From Priapulus caudatus (Eukaryota > Priapulida > Priapulimorpha > Priapulimorphida > Priapulidae): a DNA stretch of 64,000 nt. This document shows, in pieces, positions 46,712 to 59,940 of this stretch. A program made the translations under genes and the position numbers. Below the pieces are notes generated by a model, which searched no databases, was not told the origin of the DNA, and worked only from the letters and a program-made list of their open reading frames with translations. Positions within the stretch are counted from its first letter, which is position 1. The number at the start of each line of letters is the position of its first letter. The stretch spans positions 71,495 through 135,494 of the forward strand of contig NW_014577285.1 of the NCBI RefSeq assembly GCF_000485595.1. The letters are read 5' to 3'.

Positions 46712-46821
46712 GATAGTACCAGGAGTAAGATAATATAGGTAGTAACCAGGTATATATAGGTAATATAGGTAGGTACCAGGAGTAAGATAGATACCTATAT
46801 TATCTTACTCCTGATAGTACT
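46712..46821. repeat. Inverted repeat / hairpin with internal tandem copies
   Basis: ACCAGGAGTAAGATA occurs twice on the plus strand and once inverted (TATCTTACTCCTGATAG), with TATAGGTA repeats between. Confidence 0.75.
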
Positions 46822-47174
46822 TCAATGCCGTTACGGCGTATTTTATACGATCAGTAAAACCGTCGTATTGTATTTTCGTACAAAGGAAAACAATAACAAA
46901 TTTAGATTCAATTAGGGTTCCAGCAATGTTTACTTGTCGTCGTTTATTTAATGGTATATGTCGTGAAAATAACGCAGCTAACATGAAACTATATATCTTA
47001 TTTTGACACCCAAATTCTGGAATAATAGATAATACAAAAAGTAGTAAACTGTCTAAATGTTTGGTACACGAACCAGAAGTGAGGGGTGGGTATAATGGAA
47101 TGCTGTGAGCTCTCACAGCGAGGCACAATCGCGCATTTTAGTGCTTCAGATGGCAATTTCTGGCATCTAGTGAT

Positions 47175-47216
47175 AACAATAACAATAACAATAACAATAA
47201 CAATAACAATAAATAA
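47175..47216. repeat. (AACAAT)n microsatellite
   Basis: Seven hexamer units. Confidence 0.9.
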
Positions 47217-48583
47217 AATAAAATCTGAACTGGTCATAACTGACTGCTTCGCATTTTTTAAATCTTTTTATTGTATGGATTCATAGACAGGCGAATGTCA
47301 TTGCAGTGATATTGATTGTTTACGAATAATTCTCAAGTGCATAGCATTTCCATCAAATGAAATCTACTATAAAGTATCCAAGTAAAACACACACACATAT
47401 GTGCGAATATACGTCACTATATATATTTATAGTTTTATTGTTTAGCGAGTACTTGACTTAAGCACTAAAACGAACCCAGTTGTTACTGAATGCGGGATAA
47501 CAACAAACAATTCACTAGCAAGGCTAAGAATGTTATACCGCAGAGTCAGTGACCCGAACACCACGGTTCAAAATGTAACTCATTATGCAGGCGACCTATC
47601 GTACGACTGATTAGGAAATCACCGCAATTCAACCACGAATCGAATGCTATCTAACTATCCACATGCAAATCAAGAAAACTGAACGAAAGAACGTGACTAC
47701 GTATACAAACAAACCTACGTAATGAATCTAATGCGCCGATGTTTAACAGAAAAACTAATAATCGTAGATTTAGTTCTGAGACAGATATCTTTGTTGAGGA
47801 GACGCATGGAGGCGAGTGGCACAGAATCATCGGCTAGCATTACTCGCATAGTAATTATTCGGAAAGGGGAACTTGAGCGTTGCAAGTATAAGATAGGGAT
47901 CGAGGCACTACCAGATGATGGCGATAATTCTTTGCTCGGACCAATTTTTGTTTCTAAATACCCTATAGTAGGGGTTCTAAGCTCCCAAAAAGAGGTAAAG
48001 TGTTCACTTTTTGATAAAAGCACCAAATTTGGCACACATGTACTTTGATATGTGCTTAACCGAATTAGAGGTGGACCCCAACGAAATCGGCCTTTAAAGT
48101 GGGCGTGGCATCGAATTTTCAAAATGGCCACCATGAAATTTCAAAATACATTTCTTAAGACATATCAACACTTCTAATTAACATTTTAGTGACTTTATTT
48201 ACTCGACTGTGGTTTTTAGACACTAGGAAATAATTAAGTTAATCTTTAAATATGATAAGATGTTTCTCATTTGCATATTTTCAAAATGGCTGCCGTGAAA
48301 TGCCAAAAATACATATGCTTGGGCGTATTTTCAATTCTAAATAATATTTTTGAGTGATTGTAAGTGCTAAGTTATGGTTATGGAACATGATCGAGCAACC
48401 GATTAAGCTATTAATGTCATTACATAATTACCTCATTTGCATATTTTCAAAATGGCCGCCATGAAATGCCAAAATACATATGCTTTGGCGTATTTTCAAT
48501 TCTAAATAATATTTTTGAGTGATTGTAATTAAAACTATTAAAATTAACTTTAAATGAATTCTTATTGTGTTGACTTCTGTTGA

Positions 48584-48630
<47 letters not shown>

Positions 48631-48651
48631 CCTCTCTCGCTGTCTGTATCT

Positions 48652-48687
<36 letters not shown>

Positions 48688-48955
48688 TCTGTCTCCTCCT
48701 CTCTCTGTGTGTGCGTGTGTGCGTGTGTGTGTGCGCGCACGCGTGTGTGTGCGTGTATGTGCGTGTGTGTGCGCGTGTGTGCGTGTGTGTGTGCGCGACG
48801 CGTGTGTGTATATATGTGTGCACTGTGCGTGTGTGCGTGTGTGTGTGTGTGCGTGTGCGTGTGTACATGTGTGTGTATCTCTCTCTCTCTCTTTGTCTCT
48901 CTGTCTTTCTCTCTCTCTCCCTCCCGTTCCCTCTCTTTCTCTCTCTCTCGCTTTA
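48584..48955. repeat. (GA)n, (CT)n, (GT)n, (CT)n microsatellite block
   Basis: GA and CT runs flank a 170-bp GT/GC-rich run. Confidence 0.95.
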
Positions 48956-49163
48956 TCAAATAACGACGGATACACATCCGATGGGGTAAGAGCTTCAGTC
49001 TGGTATGCATGGACAATCATACACGCATGAGAGCGCGCATATTAAACACGAACTAGACAGAGGGCACTCACGGAGAGTGCATACCTCCGCCAGCATGTAA
49101 CATGTATGTGTATAGTAATGTAATATATATATGTATATATGTATACACATATATGTAAAGCTG

Positions 49164-49589
49164 GGGGCACACGAGCGTATTTTTTCGCCCGATCGCGACG
49201 ATTAAAATCGCCAAGCGAATTTATACGCCCGATCACGAAGGGGCACACGTAGCGAATTTGAGAGCGTACGCGTACGCCACTCGACGGAACACACACATCA
49301 CATGACACGATCACGGACATCACATGATATCAACAACACCTCCGATTGGTTTAAAAAAATCGATCGCTCGACAAAATACGCCGGCACGGGCCACACGAGC
49401 GAATTTGTCCAGCGTAAATAATCGCCATAATCGCCGGCGTAAATAATCGGCCAAACATATCTAACATTTTTGATACGGGTGATTCGTACGGGCGTACGAA
49501 ATCGGCGTCGACGTGAACGGGCACACGGGCGAATTTTTCGAGCGATTTTAATTCGCCGCGATCGGCGAAAAAATACGCTCGTGTGCCCC
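49164..49589. mobile_element. MITE-like element with 49-bp inverted ends
   Basis: The left end GGGGCACACGAGCGTATTTT is matched by the inverted right end AAAATACGCTCGTGTGCCCC. Internal copies of gggcacacg and gcgaattt lie at about 49232 and 49508. 426 bp without coding capacity, nested in the larger foldback. Confidence 0.75.
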
Positions 49590-49630
49590 TACCTATAAGG
49601 CGAGCTGCTGCTGAATCGATCGCGCGAACA

Positions 49631-49633
<3 letters not shown>

Positions 49634-49710
<77 letters not shown>

Positions 49711-49743
49711 ACGCACACACACACGAACGCACGAACGCACGAA
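49634..49743. repeat. (CA)n microsatellite
   Basis: 75-bp near-perfect CA run, then ACGAACGC units. Confidence 0.95.
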
Positions 49744-50092
49744 CAAACGAGACCGACTACATTACCTCCCCTCCACTCCGTTACTCCGTTAACTCCGTGG
49801 GCGGAGGTAACAACCCACTATACGAACTCTTCACTCCTAGAACTCCTCACCCTCCCCCGGCATTCCCCTCCTCCTCCTCCCCTCCCCCCTCCCTCCCTCT
49901 CCCTCCGCCTACATTCCCGATGTCATTACTACGTCCCTTCTCTTCCCTGTCTCTGTGTCCCTGCTTCATCCCCGATTCCTCCCTTTCACAGACCCTCGTG
50001 ATCACCATCTCTCTCTTGGCTTCCTCTTCCAGTGAGCGAGAGAGAGAGGAGATATAATGAAGCAAGAAGACACAAGGGGACGAGAGAAGAAG

Positions 50093-50134
<42 letters not shown>

Positions 50135-50150
50135 GAGAGATATAGAGATA

Positions 50151-50241
<91 letters not shown>

Positions 50242-50246
50242 GGGGA
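50093..50246. repeat. (GA)n microsatellite
   Basis: 150-bp GA run with GATA interruptions. Confidence 0.95.
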
Positions 50247-50319
50247 GAGGGGGAGGGAAGAGAGCAAGACGGGGAGAAAGAGATGATGTATGATGGTAAC
50301 ATGACACCTTAGAATGGCG

Positions 50320-50366
50320 CGTGTGTGTGTGCGCGCGCGCGTGTGTGTGTGTGTGTGTGTGTGTGG

Positions 50367-50402
<36 letters not shown>

Positions 50403-50520
50403 TGTGTGTGATTGTATGTGTGTGTGTGTGTGCGTGTGTGTCTGCCTGCCTGCCTGCGTGTGCGTGCGTGCGTGAGTGCGCGTGCCTGCGTGCGTGCGTG
50501 CGTGCGCGCGTGTGTGTGTA
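50320..50520. repeat. (GT)n/(TGCG)n microsatellite
   Basis: GT and TGCG units. Confidence 0.95.
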
Positions 50521-51480
50521 TAGCTAGCCAATCTAGCCGTGTCATGTTGACGGTGGGCAGCAGACAGACAGACAGACAAGACGATGACACACTAACAACA
50601 TGGCAGCAACTAGACAGAGGGCACTCAAAGAGAGTGCATACCTCCGCGAGCGTGTAACATGTATACATGTGTATAACAGCTGGCTCGCTGCTGGCTGCTG
50701 CTGACTGAATGCCCTAAGGCGAGCTGCTGCTGACTGGACGCCCTAAGGCGAGCTGGTGCTGAATCGATCGCGCCAACGCGTGTAACATGTATACAGTGTA
50801 TAACAGCTGGCTCGCTGCTGGCTACACACACACACGAACACACACACGAACACACACACGAGAGCGATCACATTACCTCCCTGCAACTCCGTTGCGCGGA
50901 GGTAATTACGGAGATTATGAGAGCAATAACGTATAGTCTCGCATTTACAATCACTTAAAAATGTTAATTTGATATTTCATGGCCGCCATTTTTAAAATAA
51001 ATTGCCACTTCCCCTCAAATGGGAAACTTTATTTTTAAGTTGATCTTAATTGATTCAATGTGTCTAAAAACCATGGTCAAGTATATAAAATCACTCAAAA
51101 ATGTTAATTAGGAGTGAATGTATGCTGTTATGATATTTCTTGGTGGCCATTTTGAAAATATGGTGCCACGCCCCTTAAAACGACAAATTTTGTTTTAATT
51201 TGATCTTAATTAATTCCTTGTGTCTAAAAAATATAATCAAACATTTAAAATCACTCACAAACGTTAATTAGATGTGGATATATGCCATTTTTTATATTTC
51301 ATGGCGGCCATTTTGAAAATTAAGTGCTACGCCCCCTTAAACGGCAAATTACGTTGGGGTCCACCTCCTATCATGTTTAGAATATGTCAGAGCACACGTG
51401 TACCAAATTTGATGCTTTTATCAAAAAGTGAACACTCCATGTGCTTAGAACCTCTACTATAGCGGATGGGCTGGATGCCG

Positions 51481-54095
51481 AGATATGGCATTTACACGAT
51501 TATTTTGTGAAAGCCTAATGCTGTATATCATTGCTGACCGAATACATATAATGGTTATTCCCCCCACGAGAGAGATTGTACTCATTCTCTCTGCCTCTCT
51601 TTCTCTCTGTCTCTCTTTCGCTCTGCCTATTTCTCTCTAGCACATGTACTGTCTGTGACAATGCATCTTGTGTTATCACACCGGCCGCTCTTTCTTCTGT
51701 ACATCCGCTTCATGGGAGCAGCATATACACATACACTCGCCTGCCGTCACGCTAGCTTCGCGCCATCCTGCCTCTACATCACGGGCCAAGACTGCGCAAA
51801 GCAGGTGCATAATATGACGCTCTCCCTCAACGACGATGACTATATTTCCCCCCAGTAATCTCGAGAAGCCATTGCAGCCGCGACTGACTAACCTGCAATA
51901 ATACAGCAGTAGCAGCAGCCGCCGCACCAGGACTGCAGTAGCAGCGGCAGCAGCTAGCTCCGCAACTGCATCCTCATGGTAAACAGATACATACTATTTT
52001 AAGGTGGGAAAAAGATATGCCGCAGATGCCACACCATTTTTAGAAGTTAGGGCAAGGCGTGATTTCGCCGCTGTGCGGCGCTCCGACCAATCGCAGCCGC
52101 CGATAGTGTTTCCGCAGTTTTTTCATGTGCGATCGTCATCCAATAGAGCGAGCGGTCTTACAGGAAACATCACGGAAAGAAACCGATCAAAAACACTCGT
52201 GAAAACCGGAGCCCAATTTCTCTGCGCACCGTGACACAGCTGCTGCTGAAATGTATGACTTGGCTCGAAGCTCGTAGGCGTTGCGCGGGATGTCTGAAGC
52301 GTGTCTGCCAATAGTGCGGTTCATATTGCCCCACCCCTTGCATTTTAAATCATATCGCCCTAATTAAACAAATTTAAACGTATTTTTAATTGTATATTTA
52401 GCAGTTTTCGTAGGCGCTATGGATATACGTGGTAGTTATTTACCTCGAAATTTACATAGGCCGTACTCACCAATGAGCGTGAAAATAACATCGGCAGTCA
52501 GCAAATCTATCTAGCAGTCTATCTATCTATCTATATACCATCAGATAAATTCTGGCATTTAATAATTCATATTGTCCAGAACTATATAGACATTGAAATA
52601 AATAAAACATGTGCACCCTTTCTTGAAATCATTAAACTTAAAAGAGCTTCATTATTTATTGTAAACAACAAACGATGTGAGTGCCCGGACCCCGTGTAAC
52701 TACACCGCACCAGTTCATATTGCGGCTGACCTTGTTTCACGCGGTTACTATAGAGAACCTAGCACAGTATTTGTAAACATGGAGCTAAGACCTTGTTCAA
52801 TGGACACCGATGGGAATCTGTTACCCGAATGTTGATTGAAAGATTCATATAGCCGCACAAAGTGACCGTAGTAGTTTCTGCGTCAACTGACTTATTCCAA
52901 TACTATTTTCATCTACGCTGTTTAGACATTTCACGTTGGTAAACATTGTAGAGATGCTGTGCCGTACGTACGCTGTGGGTTCTCTGAAGCATGCGCATAC
53001 CTTTCGTTCTGCCATTCGATTTTACCAAGAGTCCATAATAGAAATGTCTATTCAATTTCGATGAATTTCTAGATCATCATGATGAATTATAGATGAATTC
53101 TAGATCTAGATGAATTTATTATCTTCATTTTCTAAAAACTTTTATTTAATTTCGAGAAATTTCTAGATCCTCATGATGAATTCTAGATGAATTCTAGATC
53201 TAGATGAATTCTAGATCTAGATGAATTTCTATTCAATATGATTTTCTTTTATGGACTCTTGATTTTACTATTGCATGCATATCGGCACTACTGCCTGATA
53301 TCACGCGACGTCACGCTCATATTCAGTGGCCCCCTTATCCATGTGATGCATGAAGCCATAACCTTGTGTTTGTTTGATATTGTTGCTACATGTCTGTCTT
53401 ACGCGGTCGCAGCATTCTAACACGGCACGCACGTATGTGTCACTGTAGGGGTGTGCGTCTCGTCATCGTTAGCGCTAGTATAGTTTTTTCGGTTGCTATG
53501 CAGAGAGACAGTATAAAATGCCTTCAGCTGAGCGAGCTATACGGTCGCTTATTTTGGTTCCGGTTATTCTCGGCCCGTGCAATCTAACTGACACAAACAC
53601 TTTCATCATGAACATGCCGCCAGCCAAATTTAAAAATAAACCATTGGGAGCGTTGCAGCTTTGCAGGGTACGCGCAAGGGTAACTGAAGAAAGCAGGGAG
53701 AAGAAATACGAGTACAGTAATGGATTTGCAACTGAATACGGGTGCTTCCCTGTCAATGAAAGTGCTTAGAAGATTGTGGGAAAGGCCAACACCAGGTGCT
53801 CCATGACATGAATACTGATCAATAAAAGTAGGTGGCAGCACTATACTGTCATTTCGTACCCAATTAATTTACATGCATGCACATGTTCCCATGAATTTAG
53901 GCGATATTACTTAAACTTGGCTTATTCTCTCTGCGTTGAATTGTAAATTGTGTGTTTGTAATTTGGTTATCGTACACACAATTTTAACGGGGTACGGGGG
54001 GACGTAGCTTATTCTGCCTGAGGGGGGGGAGAAGCCACGTCCGGTTCGTGTTCCTGGAAGTTGACCGCGGCAGCTATAGCCACTGACCATATAAT
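51481..54095. other. Intergenic DNA, no gene recognised
   Basis: Contains a repeat block at 53041-53235; otherwise nothing I can support. Confidence 0.45.
53041..53235. repeat. Tandem AGATCTAGATGAATT repeats
   Basis: Units of the type gaattctagatctagat recur in two blocks, each preceded by aatttctagatc(a/c)tcatgatg. Confidence 0.85.
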
Positions 54096-54429
54096 AGCTG
54101 CGTTCACACGTATACACGGCTTAGTTGGTACCGTACTTAGTTGGTGCTAAGTCCGGTTAAAATGCGTTCACACGAGATACACGAGATTCGAGGCTTAGCT
54201 AGCTAGGTATAATATAGACTGGTACCGGGTCGACAGTTCCACACGCTACCCTAACGTCGTGCAGCGAACGGGTAGCAGTCTAGGTTAACAATACGCGGCC
54301 AGCGTGGTGCCGAATATACGCGGCTTAGTTGGCGCGGAATATGATTCCGCGCTAAGCAAGCCGGAGCATTCGCGGCTAAGCAAGCCGTGGCTAAGCAAGC
54401 CGCGTATATTTTAGCGTGTGAACGCAACT
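54096..54429. mobile_element. MITE-like element with TGCGTTCACACG ends
   Basis: The left end AGCTGCGTTCACACG and the inverted right end AGTTGCGTTCACACG match, flanked by AT-rich DNA. Inside are copies of CGGCTTAGTTGG and GGCTAAGCAAGCCG in opposite orientation. 334 bp, non-coding. Confidence 0.7.
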
Positions 54430-57400
54430 AATAACATCTATGTAGGTTTGTACTGTGCTAATAATACACCTACAATCTGACAAAGGAGATCGTTGAAGAA
54501 CGTAGAACCATGTATATAATATATTTAACATATATTATAATGATTATATAAATGCACATTAGTTCCTAGGCTCATTCGAGATGGGCCTGGGATTTTTATT
54601 CGCGCTGTAATTGAAGGTTTTCGGTAGCAATGGCGACGCACAAGTAATGCAAAACGAATAGTTATCGAACATGTCGACAACAGACGCACATCACCAGCCA
54701 TGTTTCGGTTGTTCCATTTGTGAAAATTGTGTGCTAAAAAATTAAAAAATAAATTGAAAAAAATATTGCGGCTGGCGGTGGAAAGGCGGAATCTGCTGAC
54801 AAACCTTCTGCTGGTGTTAAATGCAGAGACGAAAAAAACCTCATAGAACTGATACCGCGAGGGAGCGAAGTATAAACGTCAACGCATCAACGTTTAATTT
54901 AATTTAGGCACCGCACGCTAAAAATTAAGCAAGTCGCTAGTAATAAGAACGTTTTAGACTGGTACCATTTTATCGAGCAGAGTGCGGCTTGGATTCCGCG
55001 GATTTAGATGGGCACACAGACACGTTGATATGAAGACGATTTCAGAATGGCAGCAAAGCGTGTTGCCCAGACCACGAAGCGGCGTTTTAACGCGCGTAAT
55101 TGTAAACGTCGCTTCCGAATGCAACTCGCGATTTTTGCTGCGATATAATATATCGCTCCTTGACATACGCAAGCGCTCGAATACAGGCGTGTGTGTGGAA
55201 TAGCTGTACGCCGACCTATATAGTGCATACTGGCGTTCTTCCGCACAACGAACAGTTTAGTATACGTACCATGCGTAAACAATTTCCGGCCAGAACGGGG
55301 GTTCATTGCAACCGTAAACACGGTAAATCATCTTCCCCTAAACACCTAGTGTTAGAAACTAGTTTTGGGTGAATTAATGTATGTCGGAGATGTACAGGGA
55401 ACTATATGACATCGCGCATCGTGCCGGTATGACGCCCCCTAATTAATCGCCTGCCGGCAAACTTCGTCTTACCCATCAGCCACCTGGCTGGCTGCTACCA
55501 TCAAATCGTTTCGCCGAAGATTGAGTACCTGATATTATACTCACATGCATAACACGACCATATTTTCTCATATTTTCTCTAAACTATGTTGCTGCATTTC
55601 TCAATTGCTGGAATGCACTTAGCTAATGGCTATTGCTAAATGGAAGCGTTGCTACTGAAACTTACAAACGTGTGCGAGCTTTTACGCGTCCCGTTATAAA
55701 TCATGGATCGAAAATGAACTAGTTGAATTATTTATATGTACACGGCACCCCATTTGCAGTTCACAGTGCGTGTGACCGCGGCAACTTTCAGAAATAATAG
55801 ATTATCACGCTCGAATACTTTTTGTCTGGAGTTATATAAAAACGAAAGTATTGGAACGTCGTTTATTTCCCCTACACATCTGCATAGACGATTGCGCTAT
55901 AAGCAACAATATTTATTCTAGAAGAACCTAAGGTGCCGCGAGCGAAGAAACACGGGCAGCATTATACAGTGATGTACGAGAATCATGAAGCTTCGCTGAG
56001 ATAATTTGCGTATATATACAACCTGATCATGCAACATTTATTACTCGTGAGCCTCGAGGAAATTTGTTGGCGAAAATTTTGCGTAACGCCTTTTTTCGCT
56101 ACTTCCGATTGTCGGCATATTTTAACACGATCTATACTGTCACGGCGTTTGTCCGCTCATCGACGCAGAAAAAGGGGCCCCAGATGTGAAGCTGCTTTCC
56201 TGGCCATTAGATGCTGAAATTTGCATCAATGCATGAGTTCTTCCTTTTACACATGACGGGGCGTGTCATCTTTCGAATCACAAGCTCAAGTTTATTTAGT
56301 TGAGCTATAGTTTGTTGCATTATGGATTTATTACGATAAAATTTGTTCATGAGAAAGTAATAGGTACTAACCAAAAAGATATATTACAAAACGCATAATT
56401 GTCACAATATTACCGTATGTGGAGTAGTACTACATGTGACAGTACACTTTATGACTATTATATAGCAGAAATTATAGAGCGTATATATTATTATAATATT
56501 ATAATTACTACCATATTTATCTAACAATACCATAGTTACACAAATTATAAGCTTATGATAATACATATATAAAGCCTAGTTTTTACATCCTGTGTTGAAT
56601 CCCAAACTTGGAGCCACAATACGAAACGCCGCATTTTCTGGCGAAACTTCTAGAACACGCAAGTGAACGACCTAATCTAAAATTAAACGCAGAGCAGCCG
56701 ATGCGATGATGGTAGCTAGACGAGAAGTCGTAAGAGACGTGGAAGAGTTCCTAATAGCTTTACACATCTGCTGCTCCATGCACGTCGTACGTACATCCAG
56801 TTTGAGAGGCGCACGTTTGATCTGTTAGCCATGTCAGGGAACCTGTCAGAATCATTTGCAGAACGATTCCCGAACGAGGCAGAGTGGCACCCTTCTGGTA
56901 GTATAGAGAGCAGTACCACCGCCAAAACAGCCACTGTATGCCTACAGAGATGGGGCAACTGTGTAGCATACTGTTTTTTTTTTACGAAATAGCGGTGTCT
57001 GGTCGTATAAAGAAATACGGAATACGTTGTTAAACCGACCACCTACAAGAGTTACATCTGAGTATACACAGTTCCTTATTTTTACTTCGGAATGGTTGCA
57101 CATTGTTTTCCAAGTATATACACCGCATCCCATGCAGCCATCTGCTCGTGATTTGCAGAAGTATTTCGATTATCCGTGACTGCCCACGCAGTCATCCTTG
57201 TCTGAGACTGTAACAACACTTTTTAGAGACTCTCTATACATTGGGAGGTACTAGAATTCTGCCAATGAAGTTGCAATCATCCGAGGGCTTGGAACAATGG
57301 TTACTGAGAGATTTCAGACCCTTGCTCTCTTGTTTATCCAGCGCTTTATTTCTGCGAACTATAAACAGGGATAGCATAATTTGATTCAAATATCTTGGAC

Positions 57401-57455
57401 AATATCTGCGGTTGAGAACGAGAGACAATAGTGATATATGCTTCCGCCTCCTCTC
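54430..57455. other. Intergenic DNA, no gene recognised
   Basis: Mixed AT-rich DNA. A minus-strand open stretch at 56.72-57.04 kb is not recognisable as a protein. Confidence 0.45.
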
Positions 57456-57595
57456 TCACATACTCTCTCTCTTTCTCTCTCTCTCTCTCTCTTTCCCTTT
57501 TTCTCTCTCTCTCTCTCTTTCTCCTTCACACGCTCTCTCTCTCTTTCTCTCTCTGTCTCCCACTCTCTCTCATTCTCTCGCACTCCCTCGTTCTA
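57456..57595. repeat. (CT)n microsatellite
   Basis: CT-rich block with TTTC and CACG interruptions. Confidence 0.95.
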
Positions 57596-57625
57596 CCCAC
57601 GCGCGCGCAAGCATGCACGCACTCG

Positions 57626-57626
<1 letters not shown>

Positions 57627-57708
<82 letters not shown>

Positions 57709-57784
57709 CGCGCGCGCGACGCGACGACTACACACGACACACACACACACACTACACACACACGCGCACGCACGCAACGCCACG

Positions 57785-57827
<43 letters not shown>
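57627..57827. repeat. (CA)n microsatellites
   Basis: An 80-bp CA run, a degenerate middle, and a second CA run. Confidence 0.95.
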
Positions 57828-57829
<2 letters not shown>

Positions 57830-58693
57830 TGTAGCAAGCAATACTGTCTGAGCAGGCCTACCCGAAACGTGAAACCTCTGTTCTAGTCACTACTACGCGT
57901 TCACCACATGGGAATCAGAGAACTTTACTAGAGTGTTATAATACAGACCAGAACCCATTCATCTCTATTCATGTTGTGCTGGCATAGGTGACTAGTATAT
58001 AGTTGCTGTTAATAACACAGTTATAGTGCTATTAACTGAAAATAATTGTTCGGTAGCGTGTCAGTAAATGACTGTGTAACACTTTGGGCTTTTTTCAACG
58101 AGTGTAAGAACTATATCAAATGTTTGCAGTGAAGCGCATTATACTGCACCTATTGTTACTATCAACGAATCGTAAGTGGTGTTTTTAAGCTCCTCATTGG
58201 TATTAATTTTTAAATAATTCTTCTCGCAATTGTCAGCTAAATTCTACTATGAGTTGTCACAGTATACGTGTTGTATTAGGACAAATCCATCAAAGTATAG
58301 GAATATGAGTGCCGATAATAATTAAGACCTAATATTGTCAATATTTTGACAATGCAATATTTTGGTTACATGAAAAAGTTACACGTTTGTCACTGCCGTG
58401 TGGGGTGGAATTACCAATGACTGAAGTGCATTCAGTTACATTCTGCTTACAGTAAAGGCAAAGTTTTTCGTGCTGCTGCTCACAGCTAGGGTAACCTTTA
58501 CACCTATGTTAAATTGTTGTTTTTATGCTTATTTTCCCGGGTGAATTTATTGCCTAACATAAAAAACAACCGGAGAACCGCGCCATAGTCACATTTAAAA
58601 AAAATGGTGCAAAACATAAATGATTTAACTTATATAAGAAATGAAACAAAATGTTTCATGATTTCATAATCTATCGCTACTACTATATAGTTG

Positions 58694-58695
<2 letters not shown>

Positions 58696-58728
<33 letters not shown>
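58696..58728. repeat. (TA)n microsatellite
   Basis: TA run of about 33 bp. Confidence 0.9.
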
Positions 58729-58730
<2 letters not shown>

Positions 58731-59214
58731 TTTCTTTTAATATGAATAAAGTAATTTATTCTACCACCATGCAGCCATCTTTAATTGCGACGAGTGGTTA
58801 ATATAACCGCATACATCATCTATTATAACTCGCATCCAAATTAGTTTTAGCGCAAAGTTCACATCTTCCAGCACCCGCTTTGATGTCAACAATCTTAAAA
58901 CACGACCTCGTGGCGAGTGTCAGCGAGCTCATCATTAAACATCTGAATGTGCAGACCAGATGTCAGTGCTGTGTGTGCGTCCTTACCATTCATGTGCCGT
59001 GCTGATGACACGTAACCCATTATATCTCACATGAAGAGGGCCCGGCCCGGCTGGCGTATTGCTGTATGGCGGGTGGTCATCCTAGCTACTGCGTCATTTC
59101 ATTGCTTTATTTCGATTTGCCCGCAATTTTCGAATCAAGGCAGCGGTTAAGGTCGTCATAATGCGAATCCAGTTGGTGGATATAGGGATTTAGGATAAAC
59201 TCAAAAGAGCTATT

Positions 59215-59755
59215 AAACTTGCGTGCCTTGGCTGCGCGAGCAAGCGAAATACAGAGCGGGGGCATGTTCGCTTTGTTTCGCCGGCCTTCGCTGGGCTTCG
59301 TTGCTCGAGCAAGCAAAATTGAGACTGGGGTATGTTCGCTTCGTTTCGCTGGACTTCGCTGGACTTCGATGCTCGAGCAAGTAAATTATAGAGCGGGGGC
59401 ATGTTTGCTTCGTTTCGCTAGACTTCGCTGGACTTCGCTGGACTTCGCTGGACTTCGCTGGACTTCGCTGGTCGAGCACAGGAAATACAGAGTGGGGGGG
59501 GCATGTTCGCTTTGTTTCGCTGGACTTCGTTGCTCGAACAAGCAAAATTGAGACGAGGAATATGTTCGCTTCGTTTCGCTCGCCTTCGCTGCTTGCTTGC
59601 GCAACGAAGGGGAGTGAAGAGAAGCGAACATGCCCCCGCTCTGCATTTCGCTTGCTCGAGCAGCGAAGGCGAGCGAAACGAAGGGAAGATGCCCCACTCT
59701 GTATTTTGCTTGCTAGCGTAGCGGAGGCGAGCGAAACGAAGCGAGCATTTCACTT
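59215..59755. repeat. Foldback minisatellite (GCTTCGTTTCGC family)
   Basis: Units of about 100-120 bp contain GCGGGGGCATGTTCGCTT, TTCGCTGGACTTCGCTG and CTCGAGCAAGCAAAAT. After about 59600 the same units run inverted. A 10-bp GACTTCGCTG unit repeats in tandem at about 59420-59470. All six frames stay open because of composition; these are not genes. Confidence 0.8.
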
Positions 59756-59815
59756 GGAAGAGCAACGCCTTCCTTTCAAGCTCGCTTTGATCAGACTCAA
59801 ATGAAGCGCCGACTT

Positions 59816-59940
59816 TCATATCCCATTGATATCTATTTTACATCTAACCCCCCTTGATATCTATTTCATATCTAACCCTCCCTTGATATCTATTTCATAT
59901 CGATCCGCCCCCCTTTGATATTTTTTTTATATCACGATAT
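59816..59940. repeat. Tandem TTGATATCTATTTCATATC repeat
   Basis: Four units of about 31 bp, the last degenerate. Confidence 0.85.

Larger units (their letters stand above)
41582..47950. other. Upstream intergenic DNA, no gene recognised
   Basis: Upstream flank of the twitchin promoter. AT-rich and short of open frames. A 110-bp hairpin at 46712-46821 and an (ACAATA)n tract at 47175-47215 are the only structures seen. Confidence 0.5.
47955..51480. mobile_element. Composite foldback element (3.5 kb)
   Basis: The outer arms (about 47955-48130 and 51290-51480) are inverted copies: both carry TTCACTTTTTGATAAAAGCA, CACCTC/GAGGTGGACCCCAACG and CAAAATGGCC next to GCCATGAAAT. Inside each arm, units of about 150-160 bp carrying CATTTTGAAAAT repeat two or three times. 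The centre is filled by (GA)n, (GT)n and (CA)n blocks, a nested element at 49164-49589, and paired copies of agacagagggcactc plus gcatacctccg (49055, 50612). No transposase is seen. Confidence 0.6.

Noticed and set aside
47715-48134. Similar peptides read from 47.7-48.1 and 51.3-51.5 kb
   Set aside because: The similarity comes from the inverted DNA arms of the foldback; frames are short and broken, with no known domain.
56716-57042. Minus-strand 108-codon open stretch, considered as a transposase remnant
   Set aside because: Any resemblance would need several frame changes; no catalytic motif is visible.
59107-59819. Several overlapping frames with repeated residues
   Set aside because: They come from the stop-poor foldback minisatellite and show no consistent codon pattern.
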